Both the position numbers and the translations under genes were made by a program. The notes beneath the pieces are model-generated. The model was not told the origin of the DNA and did not search any database. It saw only the letters and a list, made by a program, of their open reading frames with translations. Below, piece by piece: positions 1 through 10,691 of a stretch of 64,000 nucleotides of DNA. The first letter of the stretch is position 1. Each line of letters begins with the position of its first letter. The stretch comes from Porphyridium purpureum (Eukaryota > Rhodophyta > Bangiophyceae > Porphyridiales > Porphyridiaceae). The stretch lies in contig VRMN01000019.1 in NCBI GenBank assembly GCA_008690995.1, forward strand, positions 124,001-188,000, in the 5' to 3' direction.

Positions 1-482
1 TACAGTATCTCTTCTATGTCCAGCCGAAGGGCTTGTCCTTTCCGTGCCGTCAATTCAAACGATTCTCCTTGGAACGCAGCCGAGTAGTGGGTTCGTAGAA
101 AATTGCGTCGCCGCACGGCCGATGTTGACCACCACCAGCAGCATCTTGATGAGAATCGGCCCGCTCGTCATCCATCCTGCACTGCTTGGCAGCGACGCAT
201 TGCGCGTACTCGCGTGGGTCGCTTATATCCACTCCCGCATCTGACACATTCTCGCGAGTACGCTCTCACCATCAACACCACGGCGACAGCTGAAGCGTGG
301 TGCTGCCGCGCCACCGGCGCATTTGCGGCGGCAGTTCGACAGCATAGGCTTGCGCCCCGGTGTCCGCGACGCATCGCTTCCGCGCGAGCCGTGCGCACGC
401 ACGCACACCAAGAACGAGCTGTCGAAAACACCTCTTAAGCCAGCTCGTCTGTGCGGGTGCCGTATCGATCAGGGTCTCGATC
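1..482. other. No gene recognised upstream of the F-box-like gene
   Basis: GC-rich sequence with only short overlapping open frames in several directions, none resembling a known protein. The window begins with TACAGTATC, close to the GTACAG word found in many gaps further right. It may hold the leader and promoter of the following gene. Confidence 0.4.
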
Positions 483-1535
483 ATGAAGCGTACGCGTGAC
501 GATGACGATGTGCCGGCGCATGTGCGGCGAAGTGCGCGCCTTCTATCGTGCCGTGACAACACCAGAGGGACGCCGCAACTCAGGAAGAAACGGCGCACGA
601 GCGGCAAGCGCAGCCCAAAGACGGACGACGTGTGTCGCGGCTTGACGGCGATCGGGCTCGACGATGTACCGCTGGACGTGGTAGTCCGCATTGTGGAGCA
701 CGCGCTCGGTGTGCGCGCCGTGGAGCCATTCGTGGGCTTTCCGTGCACGCTCATTTCGTTCGACGCAGTGCGCCTTATAGCGCCACTCGCGCTGACGTGC
801 AGGCGAATGTACCGCGTGTTTGTGCCAGACGGACAGCACGCGAGCTTGCCACCGCTGTGCATGTCCCTTAGCGTCTCTGCCATCCGCGAGCTGCGCCTGG
901 TGGTGGACGAAATCAAGGCGGTTCAGACCAAGCGACGGATGCACCGTGCAAGGGGGGCGAGCCAAAATGACAGCAGAAACAGCCGCTGTCACGGCAGTAT
1001 CGACTCGCCGTTGGTGCGGAGCGTGGCGCACATGGTCCACTTTCAAGGCCAGGATTTTCGAGGCGTGCCGAGATTTTTGGCATCGCTAGCTACATTTACG
1101 TGTCCGGGTCTGTGGCTGTGGTCGCCGGTTCAAATGGAGCTGGACGCGATCCGCCGCCGCGAAGTGCAGCGTGCTTTGCTTGGCACCGATGATTCGTGCT
1201 CCTCCACCCAGCGGATGTGGCTGCAAGCAATGCATGCCATCAATCCGGCGTCGCGGCACTTCCGTGCGTTCCTTTCCGCGATGACTGGCCTGAAAGAACT
1301 CCGCATGAGCGGAGCCGTGCGCTTCTTTCGCAATGCGGCCTTTCCTGCGCTCTGTATGACATGGCTTAGGCCCATGGCACAATTGGAGCACCTGGTGCTA
1401 CAGGACTTTAAAGTATGCTGCGTCGCGCGGTACCGCGCTGAAATGCCGCGCTCGCGACAGATAGATTTATACAATGTCGACGAACACGAGCACCGAGAAC
1501 TCGATACTGTAGACTCAGAAGCAGACGAAGATTGA
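483..1535 (+). CDS. F-box-like protein with leucine-rich C-terminal part
   Basis: A 350-residue protein read from the first ATG in a longer open frame; the frame opens upstream only with non-ATG codons. The N-terminus is basic (KRTRDDDD, then RKKRRTSGKR), possibly a nuclear signal. Residues about 55-105 look like an F-box: a DDVPLDVVVRIVEHAL helix followed by LIAPLALTCRRMYRVF, matching the LP-x-E-hydrophobic...LAxVCRxWR pattern. Later segments (LKELRMSGAV, LEHLVLQDFKV) are spaced like weak leucine-rich repeats. If it is an F-box protein it would present substrates to an SCF ubiquitin ligase, but the substrate cannot be inferred. The C-terminus is acidic (DTVDSEADED). It converges with the TMEM161-like gene with one base between the stops. 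Confidence 0.6.
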   Translation: MKRTRDDDDVPAHVRRSARLLSCRDNTRGTPQLRKKRRTSGKRSPKTDDVCRGLTAIGLDDVPLDVVVRIVEHALGVRAVEPFVGFPCTLISFDAVRLIAPLALTCRRMYRVFVPDGQHASLPPLCMSLSVSAIRELRLVVDEIKAVQTKRRMHRARGASQNDSRNSRCHGSIDSPLVRSVAHMVHFQGQDFRGVPRFLASLATFTCPGLWLWSPVQMELDAIRRREVQRALLGTDDSCSSTQRMWLQAMHAINPASRHFRAFLSAMTGLKELRMSGAVRFFRNAAFPALCMTWLRPMAQLEHLVLQDFKVCCVARYRAEMPRSRQIDLYNVDEHEHRELDTVDSEADED

Positions 1536-1536
1536 T

Positions 1537-3084
1537 TTAGCCAAAGGTCTGCATGGCCTTGCCATAGATAACGCCCAGGATGCTGAATTGTGTCCATGCA
1601 AAGACAGACCACATGTACAGCATGCCAAAAACGCTCTGCGCTGTGGTGGCCCAGTTGCCCGTGCTAGCGATTGAGACCCCGCTTGCGGAGCAGAACAGCA
1701 CATTGCTATGCCGCGTGGCGAGTAGGAGAAGCAGCATCTGTACGTACGTCGGCGCCATGTAGAGCACGACCGCGCCAAGACTGAAAACGTTTGTGGATAC
1801 CACGTTGGTATAGAGCTGCGTGGCGGCGCTGAGGGCAATCTGATCGGGCGCGTTGCTTCTCTTGAAAGCGCTTGCTCCACTTTTTGCAGCCCGTTCTTGC
1901 TGCTTGGGCTCGCCAGAGCCCGGCACTGGCACCGACACAACATCGCGTTGCTGCACCTTATCGAAAGCCGACTTGATGTAGCTAAACGCAGAGTCCAGAT
2001 GCGCCTGGAAATGCGTACGGGTCATAATAACGCGTATCAAGAATGACGCCGCGCCCAGGACAAAACGCAAAACGTGATCGCTATGCTGTACGCCCGGAAG
2101 AAGCGCGGCCATGTGAGCTGCAACGGGCTTGCTGAATGACACACAAAGCAACAACGAGAGCATAAAGTCTAGGACAAGGCCAAACATTTCTGCACTTCTC
2201 TTCGTGCTTTTCTCATTGGCGTTGAAATCAGCCGCAATCTGTGCGAGCGCGCGGCCGTACCTGAGCGCCGGCAGCAGAAACGCCGCCGAGATGACAGCGC
2301 ACATCACAGGAAGCACAGACTGCATACCAAACGCAAGCCGCATGGCCGTGGACATCTTCGCCGCGGGATCCGCTGCGGTACGATTCAGCTCAGCGTAAGC
2401 CCAGTCGACCATATGATGTGCGGCACGCGTGAGAGAAAGATCAACGCGAAACGGAACGACAAAATTTGTCGCTTCGTCGCGATCCGCTAGGATGACAAAC
2501 CACGACATGCAAAAGGCCAAAAACATGACCACCAGCACAAAATTGCGCTCCAAGCTGTTCGTACTGCTGCTCGCTGATGGTCGGAGCCGAAAGCTAATGA
2601 AAAAGAGCTCTGATAGCGCGTAGCCGAGCGCTGGCAAAGCAACCAAGTACATGCAGGGCTGAAAGCTAGCAGGCCCTGCACTCTTGATCTGCACCGTGAG
2701 CTCTTCGACCACAAACGATGCCGCGCATACGCCAAAAAGCACAAACAAATGGTCCAGATTCGAGATGTACGCTCGCGGGCCGATCGCCTGGTCCAGGAAA
2801 AACTGCTTGTCGATCTTGACTTGTCGCAGTCCAACCTCGACGGCTTGCTGCTTGGCTTTGTCCTTATTCCTGCTCCGCGCAGCGTTTGCGGATGCGGCGC
2901 CCTTCTTCGTCTTGCCGGTCGAGATGCTTTCCAGAAGCGCGGCTTGCAGCGTCGCAACTGGCGGCGCGTACACGTACCAGCACCCGTACAAAAAGCGGCC
3001 CACAATCATGTACATGTGCTGCGTGCGGGCGTACACAAAGAGAACCACAATGCTGGGCACCAGCATGGGCGGAAACAGCCCCAT
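1537..3084 (-). CDS. TMEM161: TMEM161-family multi-pass membrane protein
   Basis: A 515-residue polytopic protein starting at the ATG two codons inside the open frame (MGLFPPMLVPSIVVLF). The hydrophobic profile suggests about eight membrane segments with a Lys/Arg-rich cytosolic loop after the first two (about residues 60-85). The second half follows animal TMEM161A/B as I recall them: LLPALRYGRALAQ resembles FPGLRLAQTHLDAL; a SFSKPVAAH segment resembles the family TKPIARD; IRVIMTRTHFQAHLDSAF resembles LRLAVTRPHLQAYLCLA; two C-terminal membrane helices follow. The length is close to the human proteins (about 480). Animal members affect membrane excitability and redox stress, but the molecular function is unknown. 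The family call rests on motif order, not on a search. Confidence 0.7.
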   Translation of the reverse strand: MGLFPPMLVPSIVVLFVYARTQHMYMIVGRFLYGCWYVYAPPVATLQAALLESISTGKTKKGAASANAARSRNKDKAKQQAVEVGLRQVKIDKQFFLDQAIGPRAYISNLDHLFVLFGVCAASFVVEELTVQIKSAGPASFQPCMYLVALPALGYALSELFFISFRLRPSASSSTNSLERNFVLVVMFLAFCMSWFVILADRDEATNFVVPFRVDLSLTRAAHHMVDWAYAELNRTAADPAAKMSTAMRLAFGMQSVLPVMCAVISAAFLLPALRYGRALAQIAADFNANEKSTKRSAEMFGLVLDFMLSLLLCVSFSKPVAAHMAALLPGVQHSDHVLRFVLGAASFLIRVIMTRTHFQAHLDSAFSYIKSAFDKVQQRDVVSVPVPGSGEPKQQERAAKSGASAFKRSNAPDQIALSAATQLYTNVVSTNVFSLGAVVLYMAPTYVQMLLLLLATRHSNVLFCSASGVSIASTGNWATTAQSVFGMLYMWSVFAWTQFSILGVIYGKAMQTFG

Positions 3085-5450
3085 GGTCACGTGGGCTGTC
3101 GCTCAGCGCCAATATCAGCAGCAGCGTCGGTGCTTCGCGTCACCGCAACCGTGTCACGCGCCGAGAAAGGTGGACGCGGCCGGCCGCGCTCTTTCGCTTG
3201 CTAGGGCCGTGCACGCGCTTGCTGCGAGGGCGTCAACCAGTCCACAGGATCCAGGGAATACTGGCCGATCAAACCAGCGCCACGCCTACGTCTCGCCCAC
3301 TCATCATCGCGTTTCCCGCACGCTTACCAGTTTCGGCTGAAGTCTTATCGGTTATACGGTTTATCCGGTCCCCCAGATTCCCGCGTATTACGGCACTGAA
3401 GCTGCCGCAGAAGCAGCGTGCAAAGTTCGGGCGCAAACACGCGTCAAGCCGGATGCTCGGAGAATGTGCTTGCTTCCGCGCAAGCCCGCGTCTTCCAGAA
3501 AACAAACGACTGGAATCAAAAAGCTAGCCGCTTGGCAGAAACACGTGCTAATTCTACGAAAAAGTTGTGGCACAAGAAGGAAAATGGAGATACGTAGGAA
3601 TTAGAGCACCTAGTTGTCGCCACTGGGACGAGCCATAGCTCTTCGCGTCGATAGAAGTACGTACCTTCTGCGGCATATGCAGCAAAACTTGCTGCCACGA
3701 CCGACTCATTTCCATGGACCCAAGGTTTGTTCTACCCTCGACCCGACGTCATACGCGTACACAAGCACCGCACCTCTAAATTGTTGAAGACTCAATCACT
3801 TTGCGTTCACTTGGAAAGATCCAGATGTACAGATGAAGCGGTTGTTTCCGGGATTCTAGTTTGTCTGGGTCTTTCGGCAATAGACTTCAGTTTTTTGTTT
3901 TACCACCTCACGAACTAAGCATTAGACTAGTGGGCCTTACAGTTTTAGATTCCGTGTGATTAGCATGACAAGCACCCAGACCGGATGACACACATTCCCA
4001 CCGATGACCAAAAAGCCAAGGACAAGCCGACAAAACCAGCACAAAGAACACAACCATACACAGAGGACAAATAACCAAGGCGTGGAAATCCCAAGCACAG
4101 GACCTGTTCTATTTCCCTCGGCGTCGGCACAAACAGTACCGGTTTTGACAGGGACGGCGTGTCTTAATGGACAGAGCCACTGTCTGTCTTCAGTACTCCG
4201 AGAGCACCGAAACCCCTAGACATAATGTGCGATGGCTCTGCTACACAGGCTCCGCAATAAGGGTCCCTAGCCTTCCAACAACCATGCACAGGCACCCGAC
4301 CCCAAAACAGACTTCCTTCTTTATTCTCTGTGCCTTTCCTTCCTTACCTCTTCCTGTATCGCTTCCGAAAATTTCTGGAGGACCAATCGGGGCCCGCTAT
4401 CCTTGCTGACTCCAGCGCGGAACAGATAAAATAATTTCGCAAGCACGAATGGGTTTCCTTTCGTGCGCTCCACAGAAAGCAGCCACGGGAAGCCAGGTCA
4501 GCAAGCGGGTCAGCCACGCTAGGCTGCTGCCAGGCTTCTCTTCCGAGAGACACGCAACTCCAGGTCCTCATGGCGAGAGATAACAATGTACACACAACGG
4601 GCACCGGGTAGAAAAGCCGTCTTCGAAAAACTCTCCGTCCTTGAAATAAGTAACTTTTTAATAGACGCCGTACGTGAAGTACACCTCGGGTGTCTCTTGA
4701 GTTCGAATATTTAAGTGCATGAGTTATTGCGTTGATACTAGCTACGAGGGCAGAGTAAGTGCTCAACAATACTAAAGTACACATTGGTTATTCTCCGGGA
4801 CTAAAGACATAAACCTCACTTCTTCTAACTGTGACCAAAAGCCAACTATTCATCGCTCAGCGACGCTTTTCGCCACGCCATTTGTATTGCATCCGTCCGC
4901 AGCCCCGGAAGCGCCCGGACCCCTCGAACGGCCGCTTCGACTTCAAATTCAACGCGTCTTGGCTGGAGCCGGCGGAAACACCAGAGCCTATCCGCGCTAT
5001 CCCGCATCTTTGCAAGGACCGCACATCCAACCTGTGCAGTTGCCCTTCATAGTTTCTCACATTTCACGTTAACATTCGTGCCCCTGGGTGAAGATCCTCG
5101 CTCTGTAAATCAAACACTTTATTATCTCGAGTGCAAAGTTTCACTTTCACTCCTTTCATCCTTGGTCGCATTTCTCCCTCACGCCGCCTCCGGCCTACTC
5201 TTCGAGTCTCACTCCTGTCCTAGAGCTGCACATTTGTCTGAACGATATGTCCCTCAAAACAAGAGCGCCTACTGTAAGCTGACAAATATGAGGGTCCCGG
5301 TTTCTGGAAAGTTCTGAGGGAGAGATGCTTCCAGAATACGGGATGCATGTCTGTGGCACTGCAAAACCTCTGGTGATGTGACTTGTTAGATAATTATGCA
5401 AACTACAACAGCCATAGGCCATACACATGCGTTTGAAGTGCAATTGAAAA
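3085..5450. other. Gap of 2.4 kb without a recognised gene
   Basis: Only short open frames in both directions, none conserved-looking. The first 300 bases are GC-rich and may contain the promoter of the TMEM161-like gene. Around 3343-3372 there is a TATCGGTTATACGGTTTATCC tract of the same word family as the 62.4 kb cluster. From about 3.55 kb the base composition becomes more AT-rich, as in the transposon-rich block. Confidence 0.5.
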
Positions 5451-5463
5451 CAGTAGAAAATAG

Positions 5464-5515
5464 CAAATGTGTCCATTTTTATTGGAAACTGTGAAAATAT
5501 AAAATGAAAACATGT
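5464..5515 (+). repeat. Left terminal inverted repeat of Tc1/mariner copy A
   Basis: AT-rich 52 bp that pairs in inverted orientation with 6696-6747. Both begin CAAATGTG and end AACATGT. Confidence 0.65.
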
Positions 5516-5536
5516 ATTGACGATAAAACACGATGC

Positions 5537-6595
5537 TCAAACAATTAGCACACTTGACAAGAAAGGTCTTGATGAAACTCCAGGGACTACAAGCTCTCGA
5601 TGTTCGCACCCTCCATGTCCACGCAGCGGTGTAGACGTACAGTCCACCCCTTCAAAAGGCTTCGAACCTCTGCGCTGTGATCGACGCCCAGAATTTATGA
5701 AGTCACGCTCCAGCTTCGAGAGAAACTCATAATTCCTGATTCCCGCGTGTGCTTCTTGCAACATAATGTTCCACACGTTTTCTACTGGGTTCAGGTCTGG
5801 CAAGTACGCTGGCCGGTCCATTAAATGCCATCCTTCGCGTGTGAAGGACTTCGTATTCCGCGCCGCATGAGCAGGAAAATTGTCTTGCATGAGTGTCCAT
5901 CCTTTTAGATGGGCCTCACCGAAGATGGTCGCCTCTCGAGAGGACTCCAGCATGGCCACATAAGTTTCTGAAGTGATCCTTACTGGGGTCTTCATGAGCG
6001 CCATCTTCCCAGCGGAAGAAATTGCCCTCCAAAACGTCAAACGCCCGTCGCCCGTATGACGGCGGACTCGATCCGGTAGCTCTCCTGTCGGGACCGATTG
6101 ACCAAAATACCTATTGAGACCATATAAATGAAACTTCTTTTCATCCCTAAAGATGACTTTTCTATGCTCCTCAATTTTATTCAGATTTTGCATCTCAAAT
6201 GCCACGCGACGCAGCCGATTCTCTCGGGAAAGAGGCTGCCTCACGATAGCACGCCGAAAGGAAAGATCACTGGCCATATTGCGCCTTACCGTCCCACGGC
6301 TTACCGGCTTCCTTTGGGACCTGCCGATATTGACCTGCATTATGATTGCTTTTAGAGAGCCCCTAGGAGTCGCTCTAAGTTTTTTCAAAACGCGCGTTTT
6401 GGCGGGTTCTGTGAATTTACGGGCATTCTGATTGCCGACGTAGCCTGGGGTCGCGTCGGGCTGGTCCAGAAAACGTATTACGACTTTTCTGGACCGATCT
6501 GCGCGCGTGGGTATACTGGACAGTCTGAGCCCCTCCGTGCGCCATCCCCAGATGGCACGCTTCTCCGCCTCGGTCAACGCACCCGCGCGCTCCAT
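5537..6595 (-). CDS. Tc1/mariner transposase (DDE, about 352 aa)
   Basis: Open from an ATG at 6595 to the stop. The N-terminal part (about residues 1-110) fits the paired helix-turn-helix DNA-binding region: LTEAEKRAIWGWRTEG, then RSRKVVIRFL. The catalytic core shows the first Asp in IFRDEKKFHLYG, the second in LMQDNFPAHAARN and the Glu in PDLNPVENVW. There are 33 residues between the second Asp and the Glu, one fewer than the common DD34E. The usual WGAIS block reads FWRAISSAGK. The last 50 residues (RRSQRRGSKPFEGVD onward) do not look like family sequence and may be read-through into the element end. The frame is open, but the worn TIRs make present activity doubtful. Confidence 0.85.
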   Translation of the reverse strand: MERAGALTEAEKRAIWGWRTEGLRLSSIPTRADRSRKVVIRFLDQPDATPGYVGNQNARKFTEPAKTRVLKKLRATPRGSLKAIIMQVNIGRSQRKPVSRGTVRRNMASDLSFRRAIVRQPLSRENRLRRVAFEMQNLNKIEEHRKVIFRDEKKFHLYGLNRYFGQSVPTGELPDRVRRHTGDGRLTFWRAISSAGKMALMKTPVRITSETYVAMLESSREATIFGEAHLKGWTLMQDNFPAHAARNTKSFTREGWHLMDRPAYLPDLNPVENVWNIMLQEAHAGIRNYEFLSKLERDFINSGRRSQRRGSKPFEGVDCTSTPLRGHGGCEHRELVVPGVSSRPFLSSVLIV

Positions 6596-6695
6596 CTACC
6601 GCCCGAAGTCGCTCTCTTCTTGTCAACTGGCCGCCGCCGGGCGCGCCAAAATACTTATGTGCTATTTGTTTGAGCGTCCTGACTCCCCCACCAGA

Positions 6696-6747
6696 ACATG
6701 TTTTTGCATTAGAATTTCAAAGTTTACTATAAAATGTGCACATTTGT
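6696..6747 (-). repeat. Right terminal inverted repeat of Tc1/mariner copy A
   Basis: Inverted partner of 5464-5515, with the same length to within a base and about 70% identity. Confidence 0.65.
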
Positions 6748-6753
6748 CACTGT

Positions 6754-7138
6754 GCTAAGCGTTTGAAACACGCATTACAACCACAGTAAAGGTTTCTCAG
6801 GAGCAACTCCCTATGTAGGTGACTTCACGTCACTTCGAGCGCCATGTGTTTCACACCGTGCGTTCCTTCGTCGTGGGTTGTCATGAAGTTGACCCACACC
6901 AAAGTTTACTTTAAATGTGTGTCGGTTCAAAAACAAACAACCCTCACCGACAGAAGACTCCATCCAGCGTCCGTCAAAATGGACGCGCTCTTCAATTCAA
7001 AAGATTTCAAATGTGCATGGCGCAATCAGACGACTAAACAGCGTCGTCCGACCGGACGGCGATCAGAGCCAGTGGCGCATAACTCTAACTTCAGCGCCTA
7101 CACCTTGTACCGTAGCTGAAGCCAACGCCCTAGAGTAA
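6754..7138. other. No gene recognised
   Basis: AT-rich spacer between the mariner element and the first copy of a diverged repeat. It contains short frames only. Confidence 0.4.
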
Positions 7139-7383
7139 CGCTACACCAACCAGCACTCCCTCCAGCCACCCTAAGACCATATCAACACCCTTGGATGTTA
7201 TCCATTCGGCATCGAACCGAATTTTTTAAGGTTTTGAAAGATGAGCTACATGAGATCGGCGGTGCAGTGAGCGTTCCACATTGGTCCTTGAATTGGTCGG
7301 ATGGTCAGGAGCTCGCGCAACTTTTTGACACGGACACGCCAAAGCTGCTTCCGTTCATCGTGAGGGATCTCGCCCATGCGACA
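7139..7383 (+). repeat. Diverged dispersed repeat, copy 1 (retroelement-derived)
   Basis: Starts CGCTACACCAACCAGC and ends CTCGCCCATGCGAC. It matches 9508-9750 along its whole length with the same order of blocks. It lies directly upstream of a copia-like RT/RNase H remnant, so it is probably part of the same fossil. Confidence 0.6.
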
Positions 7384-7418
7384 GAGTAGGCCAACAAACG
7401 TAGTCGTTTTGGGCAAGT

Positions 7419-8380
7419 TTGTCAGAGCTGGAGCGCGTGTTCATGTCCCCGACAAGGGTTAGCAAAATCAACAAAGACAACGTCATCTTGTTCGGCAAAA
7501 AAGCGTTTACCACGCGTGAAGCCAGATCACGCGAGAGCTATCAGAACAAGGGTCTGAAAGAAATGCCGTTTGAATTCACTGGGTTTGAGCTCAACTCGCC
7601 CGGCCAAACAGTCCATGCCAGCCACCAGTAATAGACTGAACAGTGATCTTGCGTCTCGCGCAGATTTTCGTGACTTCAGAGCTTTCGGTCTCTGCGCGGA
7701 AAAAGCACATTTGTGGCCCGTGAGAGACAGCCGGATGTGCTGAGCGCAATTGCAGTCCTTTTTCAAGTAGCGACAGGTAATATAACAGTGGATCATTGGA
7801 AGAGCTTCCTGCGCATCGCGCAATTTCTACACAAGCATCCCAGACAAATCCAATATTCCGCGGTGATGAATGACCAGCTGCTCCTCTGCGCATGCGCCGA
7901 CGTATCCTACGCCAACAATCAAGACGGCTCGTCTCAGATGGGAGTTGCCGTATTTCTTCTACAAAACACGGAGAAAGTTTACTATATTTAGGCAATGAAC
8001 GGTAAGCCCAGGAGAGTAATGTCATCTGTTTGACCGCAGAGTTGCTCGGGTTCTGTGTTGCGTGTAATTATGCCTAGGGATTACAACACGAGATCGAGGA
8101 GACCGGGCTGGTTGTTCGGATTGTGTTGTACACCGACAGTGGGCTTATCTTTGATGCCTTCACGTATAATACAACGCTCGCAGAATAGCGCATGATGGCG
8201 CAACTTATGCTCATCCGCGAACGTGTGAAATGCAGAGACATCAGCGAAATGCTTCGCGTTCTGGGTGTCTTCAACTTGGCGGATGCCGAAATTAAGAAGA
8301 TCGGATGCCCGCTGTGTGCTAAAATCATGGATAACGTAACCATCTCCTACATGCTTGCCGATCGCGTCTTTCTACTTTAG
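7419..8380 (+). mobile_element. Fossil copia-like retroelement fragment (end of RT plus RNase H)
   Basis: Recognisable parts in order are the end of the reverse transcriptase (a FTGFELNS block, then a RERQPDVLSAIAVL block matching the family RPDI...VSVL pattern) and an RNase H-like region (CACADVSYANNQDGSSQMG; IVLYTDSGLIFDA; then helices like those before the element's end). The family is LTR retrotransposon, copia-like. It is broken in several places and old. No LTR, gag or integrase is seen beside it. The repeat at 7139-7383 is probably its upstream part. Confidence 0.65.
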
Positions 8381-9507
8381 TGGCAGGCTTCGACTAAGTC
8401 ACGTGTATACTCGACTCTGAGAATCTGCGGCTGCTACTCTCTAGAGGCAAAGATAATTCTCCATGTTTTGCAACAGACAAAGAAGCACTAAAGCCGTGCG
8501 TAGAATCGGCGGTACTGAATCTCCATGCTATTATGAATCTTAGGGCCAGGCAGATGCCGCTACTGACGCGAAAAATACCGCCGAGAAGTTCATGTCCACG
8601 GTGCGCAACATATAATTCAGACAATAGCAAGACGAGAAACGAGGAGACGAAGACTGAGCGAAGTTTGGTGTCGAAAGCCCCAAATACGAGGTTGGGGCAT
8701 CGCCTGGTGCAGACGCACCTGCGATACGATCGCTAGCTTCCCGCATGAGTTATTTGCATTGATATGCGCGTATGGGAAGCCTTGGGGGCTTTTCTGTCCA
8801 TCATTTTGTTCAGGGGTCAAAAAGCACAATCGCGATTTTCGTGAAGAGGAGGTCAAGAGAATTTTTTTCTCGGCGGATATTTGGAGGAGACACAAAAGAA
8901 TTTAAATGCGGAGAAAAGTGGCCGGATTGGAGATTTCAACGGCAAAGTTCTTAAGTGGTAAAGGTTCGTGCTAGACATGGCTGACCGTGCTGTCAGGTCG
9001 AGTTCAGGGTGGCGGGCGGGCTCCGCGCAACGTGAACAGAACGTGCCATCAGTAAATGGGAGAAGCCGCGCCATCTGCCATGCTCGCAGTATACGCGATA
9101 CAAGTGGCCTGAACTCCACTTCTCGAACGCTGCTGGATTCAAACTTCCGGCGCAAAAATGATGGTCTCGGGGCCTCAAAGTCAGCAATGAAGTCGGACAT
9201 CTTCTGCAGGTGGCGACGTATGCCACGAATGAAGAGATTGTAATATTGATAATGAAGCAGGAGATGCTTTTGGATTGGCTACTAAATGACGGAGACATTA
9301 TTTTGCCACGGGTCTGGAAATGCTTTTGCAGGCACGGGGTGTGACGAACTTTGAGCCAGGTATGGATAAGCATACGTCTTTCCAGCGACTCGCAATACAT
9401 TCGGTTCAAGGGTCACCAACACTTGATGTTGCGCCGCTCGTCGTCTCTTACGCTCCTCGCGCAGGGCCTTACGTCCTTCACGAGCCGCCCGTGTTTCCGC
9501 CAAATCT
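8381..9507. other. No gene recognised; decayed sequence
   Basis: AT-rich, with short open frames on both strands. Around 9.1-9.35 kb there are phrases faintly like mobile-element coding sequence, but I could not assign a family. Confidence 0.4.
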
Positions 9508-9750
9508 CGCTGCACCAACCAGCGCATCCCCCAGTCACCCTAAAAGCACGTCGACGCCCATGCATAACGTATGGAGTCGAACCGAAGCTATGAAGCTCTT
9601 GAAAAGAAATATGCTATGTGTAATCCATGCTGCGGTGAACTTTCTGTCGTGGCTTGCGCAAGTGTCGGATGCTCGTGAAATAGTTCACGTTTCTGACGCG
9701 GACATGGTCAATAAGCTTCTTTCTTTCACGAAGGGTCTCACCCATGCGAC
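9508..9750 (+). repeat. Diverged dispersed repeat, copy 2 (retroelement-derived)
   Basis: Starts CGCTGCACCAACCAGC and ends CTCACCCATGCGAC. It is collinear with 7139-7383. Both copies can be read as a similar peptide ending in a LLPFIVRDLAHAT / LLSFTKGLTHAT block, so the ancestral sequence was probably coding. The substantial divergence suggests an old duplication or two independent insertions. Confidence 0.6.
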
Positions 9751-10691
9751 CGTACAGACCTTGAAATGTACCTGTGCCACGTCACGGTCCTTTGCGACCC
9801 ACGCCGTTACTTGCTTCAGGGCCCACAGCCTTGCAGCTACAGAGCTCCAAGTTATACCCCAATCCAACTGACCCCATCGGCCCTCCCTTTTACGAGATAG
9901 ATAGCGCGCTGTCGGCGACGCACTTAAATATTTTACTCCGTTGTAGAATGCCTGCAATAACTGGAGGCGCCATTTAGAACAAGGTTTGGATTTAAAGGGT
10001 ACAGTGGAGTGGTGCGGAGAGAAGAAATGTGAATGTAGAGAGTATCATGATCGAGCGTGATCCTCCGGAATCTGAAAAGGTTCACGAAATCCGTGTGGCG
10101 GCGGTGCAAACAAAGCGCGCAAGCATTTGCTTCGCAAATCAAGCAGCTACTTTGCTACTTCCTTGCATTTAGTAGGCCTCAAATAATCATACTCCTGAGG
10201 TTCCAAAGTAGACGTATTTCGTGAGTTTACCATGTCCAGCGTCTTCAAAGTGCTCAATGAGTTTGGTGCGTTCTAACTACTCATTTGCGCTATCGCGTCA
10301 GCCTCACGTGCACCCATTAGTCATGCCATCCCACGCTCAGTAGCAGTGTCATAGCCGCCCGCAACCGCGTTCAGTGCGAGGAAACTTAGCACCGGTTCCG
10401 TTCATCACAATTTCTTGTCATTTCTTCAACTCATGACAGAATGGCAAAACCCTGTCATGTTCCAATTCTCAATCACCCTTGAGCCGGGTTGGGCGTCCAA
10501 TAATTTACCAACTATTGTGGGCGGTCGTCTTGATACGCTGAACTTTCATTGCGGTACAAAATAATTTACCCAGAAAACTCTACATTCTACTCATTTTGAC
10601 CTACTCCGGTCTGTTATCCGGCTTTACTAAGAGACCCAACCCACCTTTTACGCAAAATTCACCATATATCCCTAAAGCCATTTTTCACCCA
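9751..10691. other. No gene recognised
   Basis: AT-rich, with no convincing open frame on either strand and no clear repeat. Confidence 0.4.

Larger units (their letters stand above)
5451..6753 (-). mobile_element. Tc1/mariner DNA transposon, copy A
   Basis: An element of about 1.3 kb containing one open transposase frame between imperfect terminal inverted repeats. The recognisable repeats are 52-bp stretches at 5464-5515 and 6696-6747. They share the ends CAAATGTG and AAACATGT and are about 70% identical by eye. Both outer ends can be read as beginning CAGT (5451 and, on the minus strand, 6753), which is usual for the superfamily. No clean TA duplication is visible, and the worn repeats suggest an old copy. 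Confidence 0.75.

Noticed and set aside
272-916. A 214-codon minus-strand ORF opposite the F-box-like gene
   Set aside because: Arg/Ser/Thr-rich shadow of the GC-rich plus-strand frame; the plus frame has an F-box-like block, this one has none.
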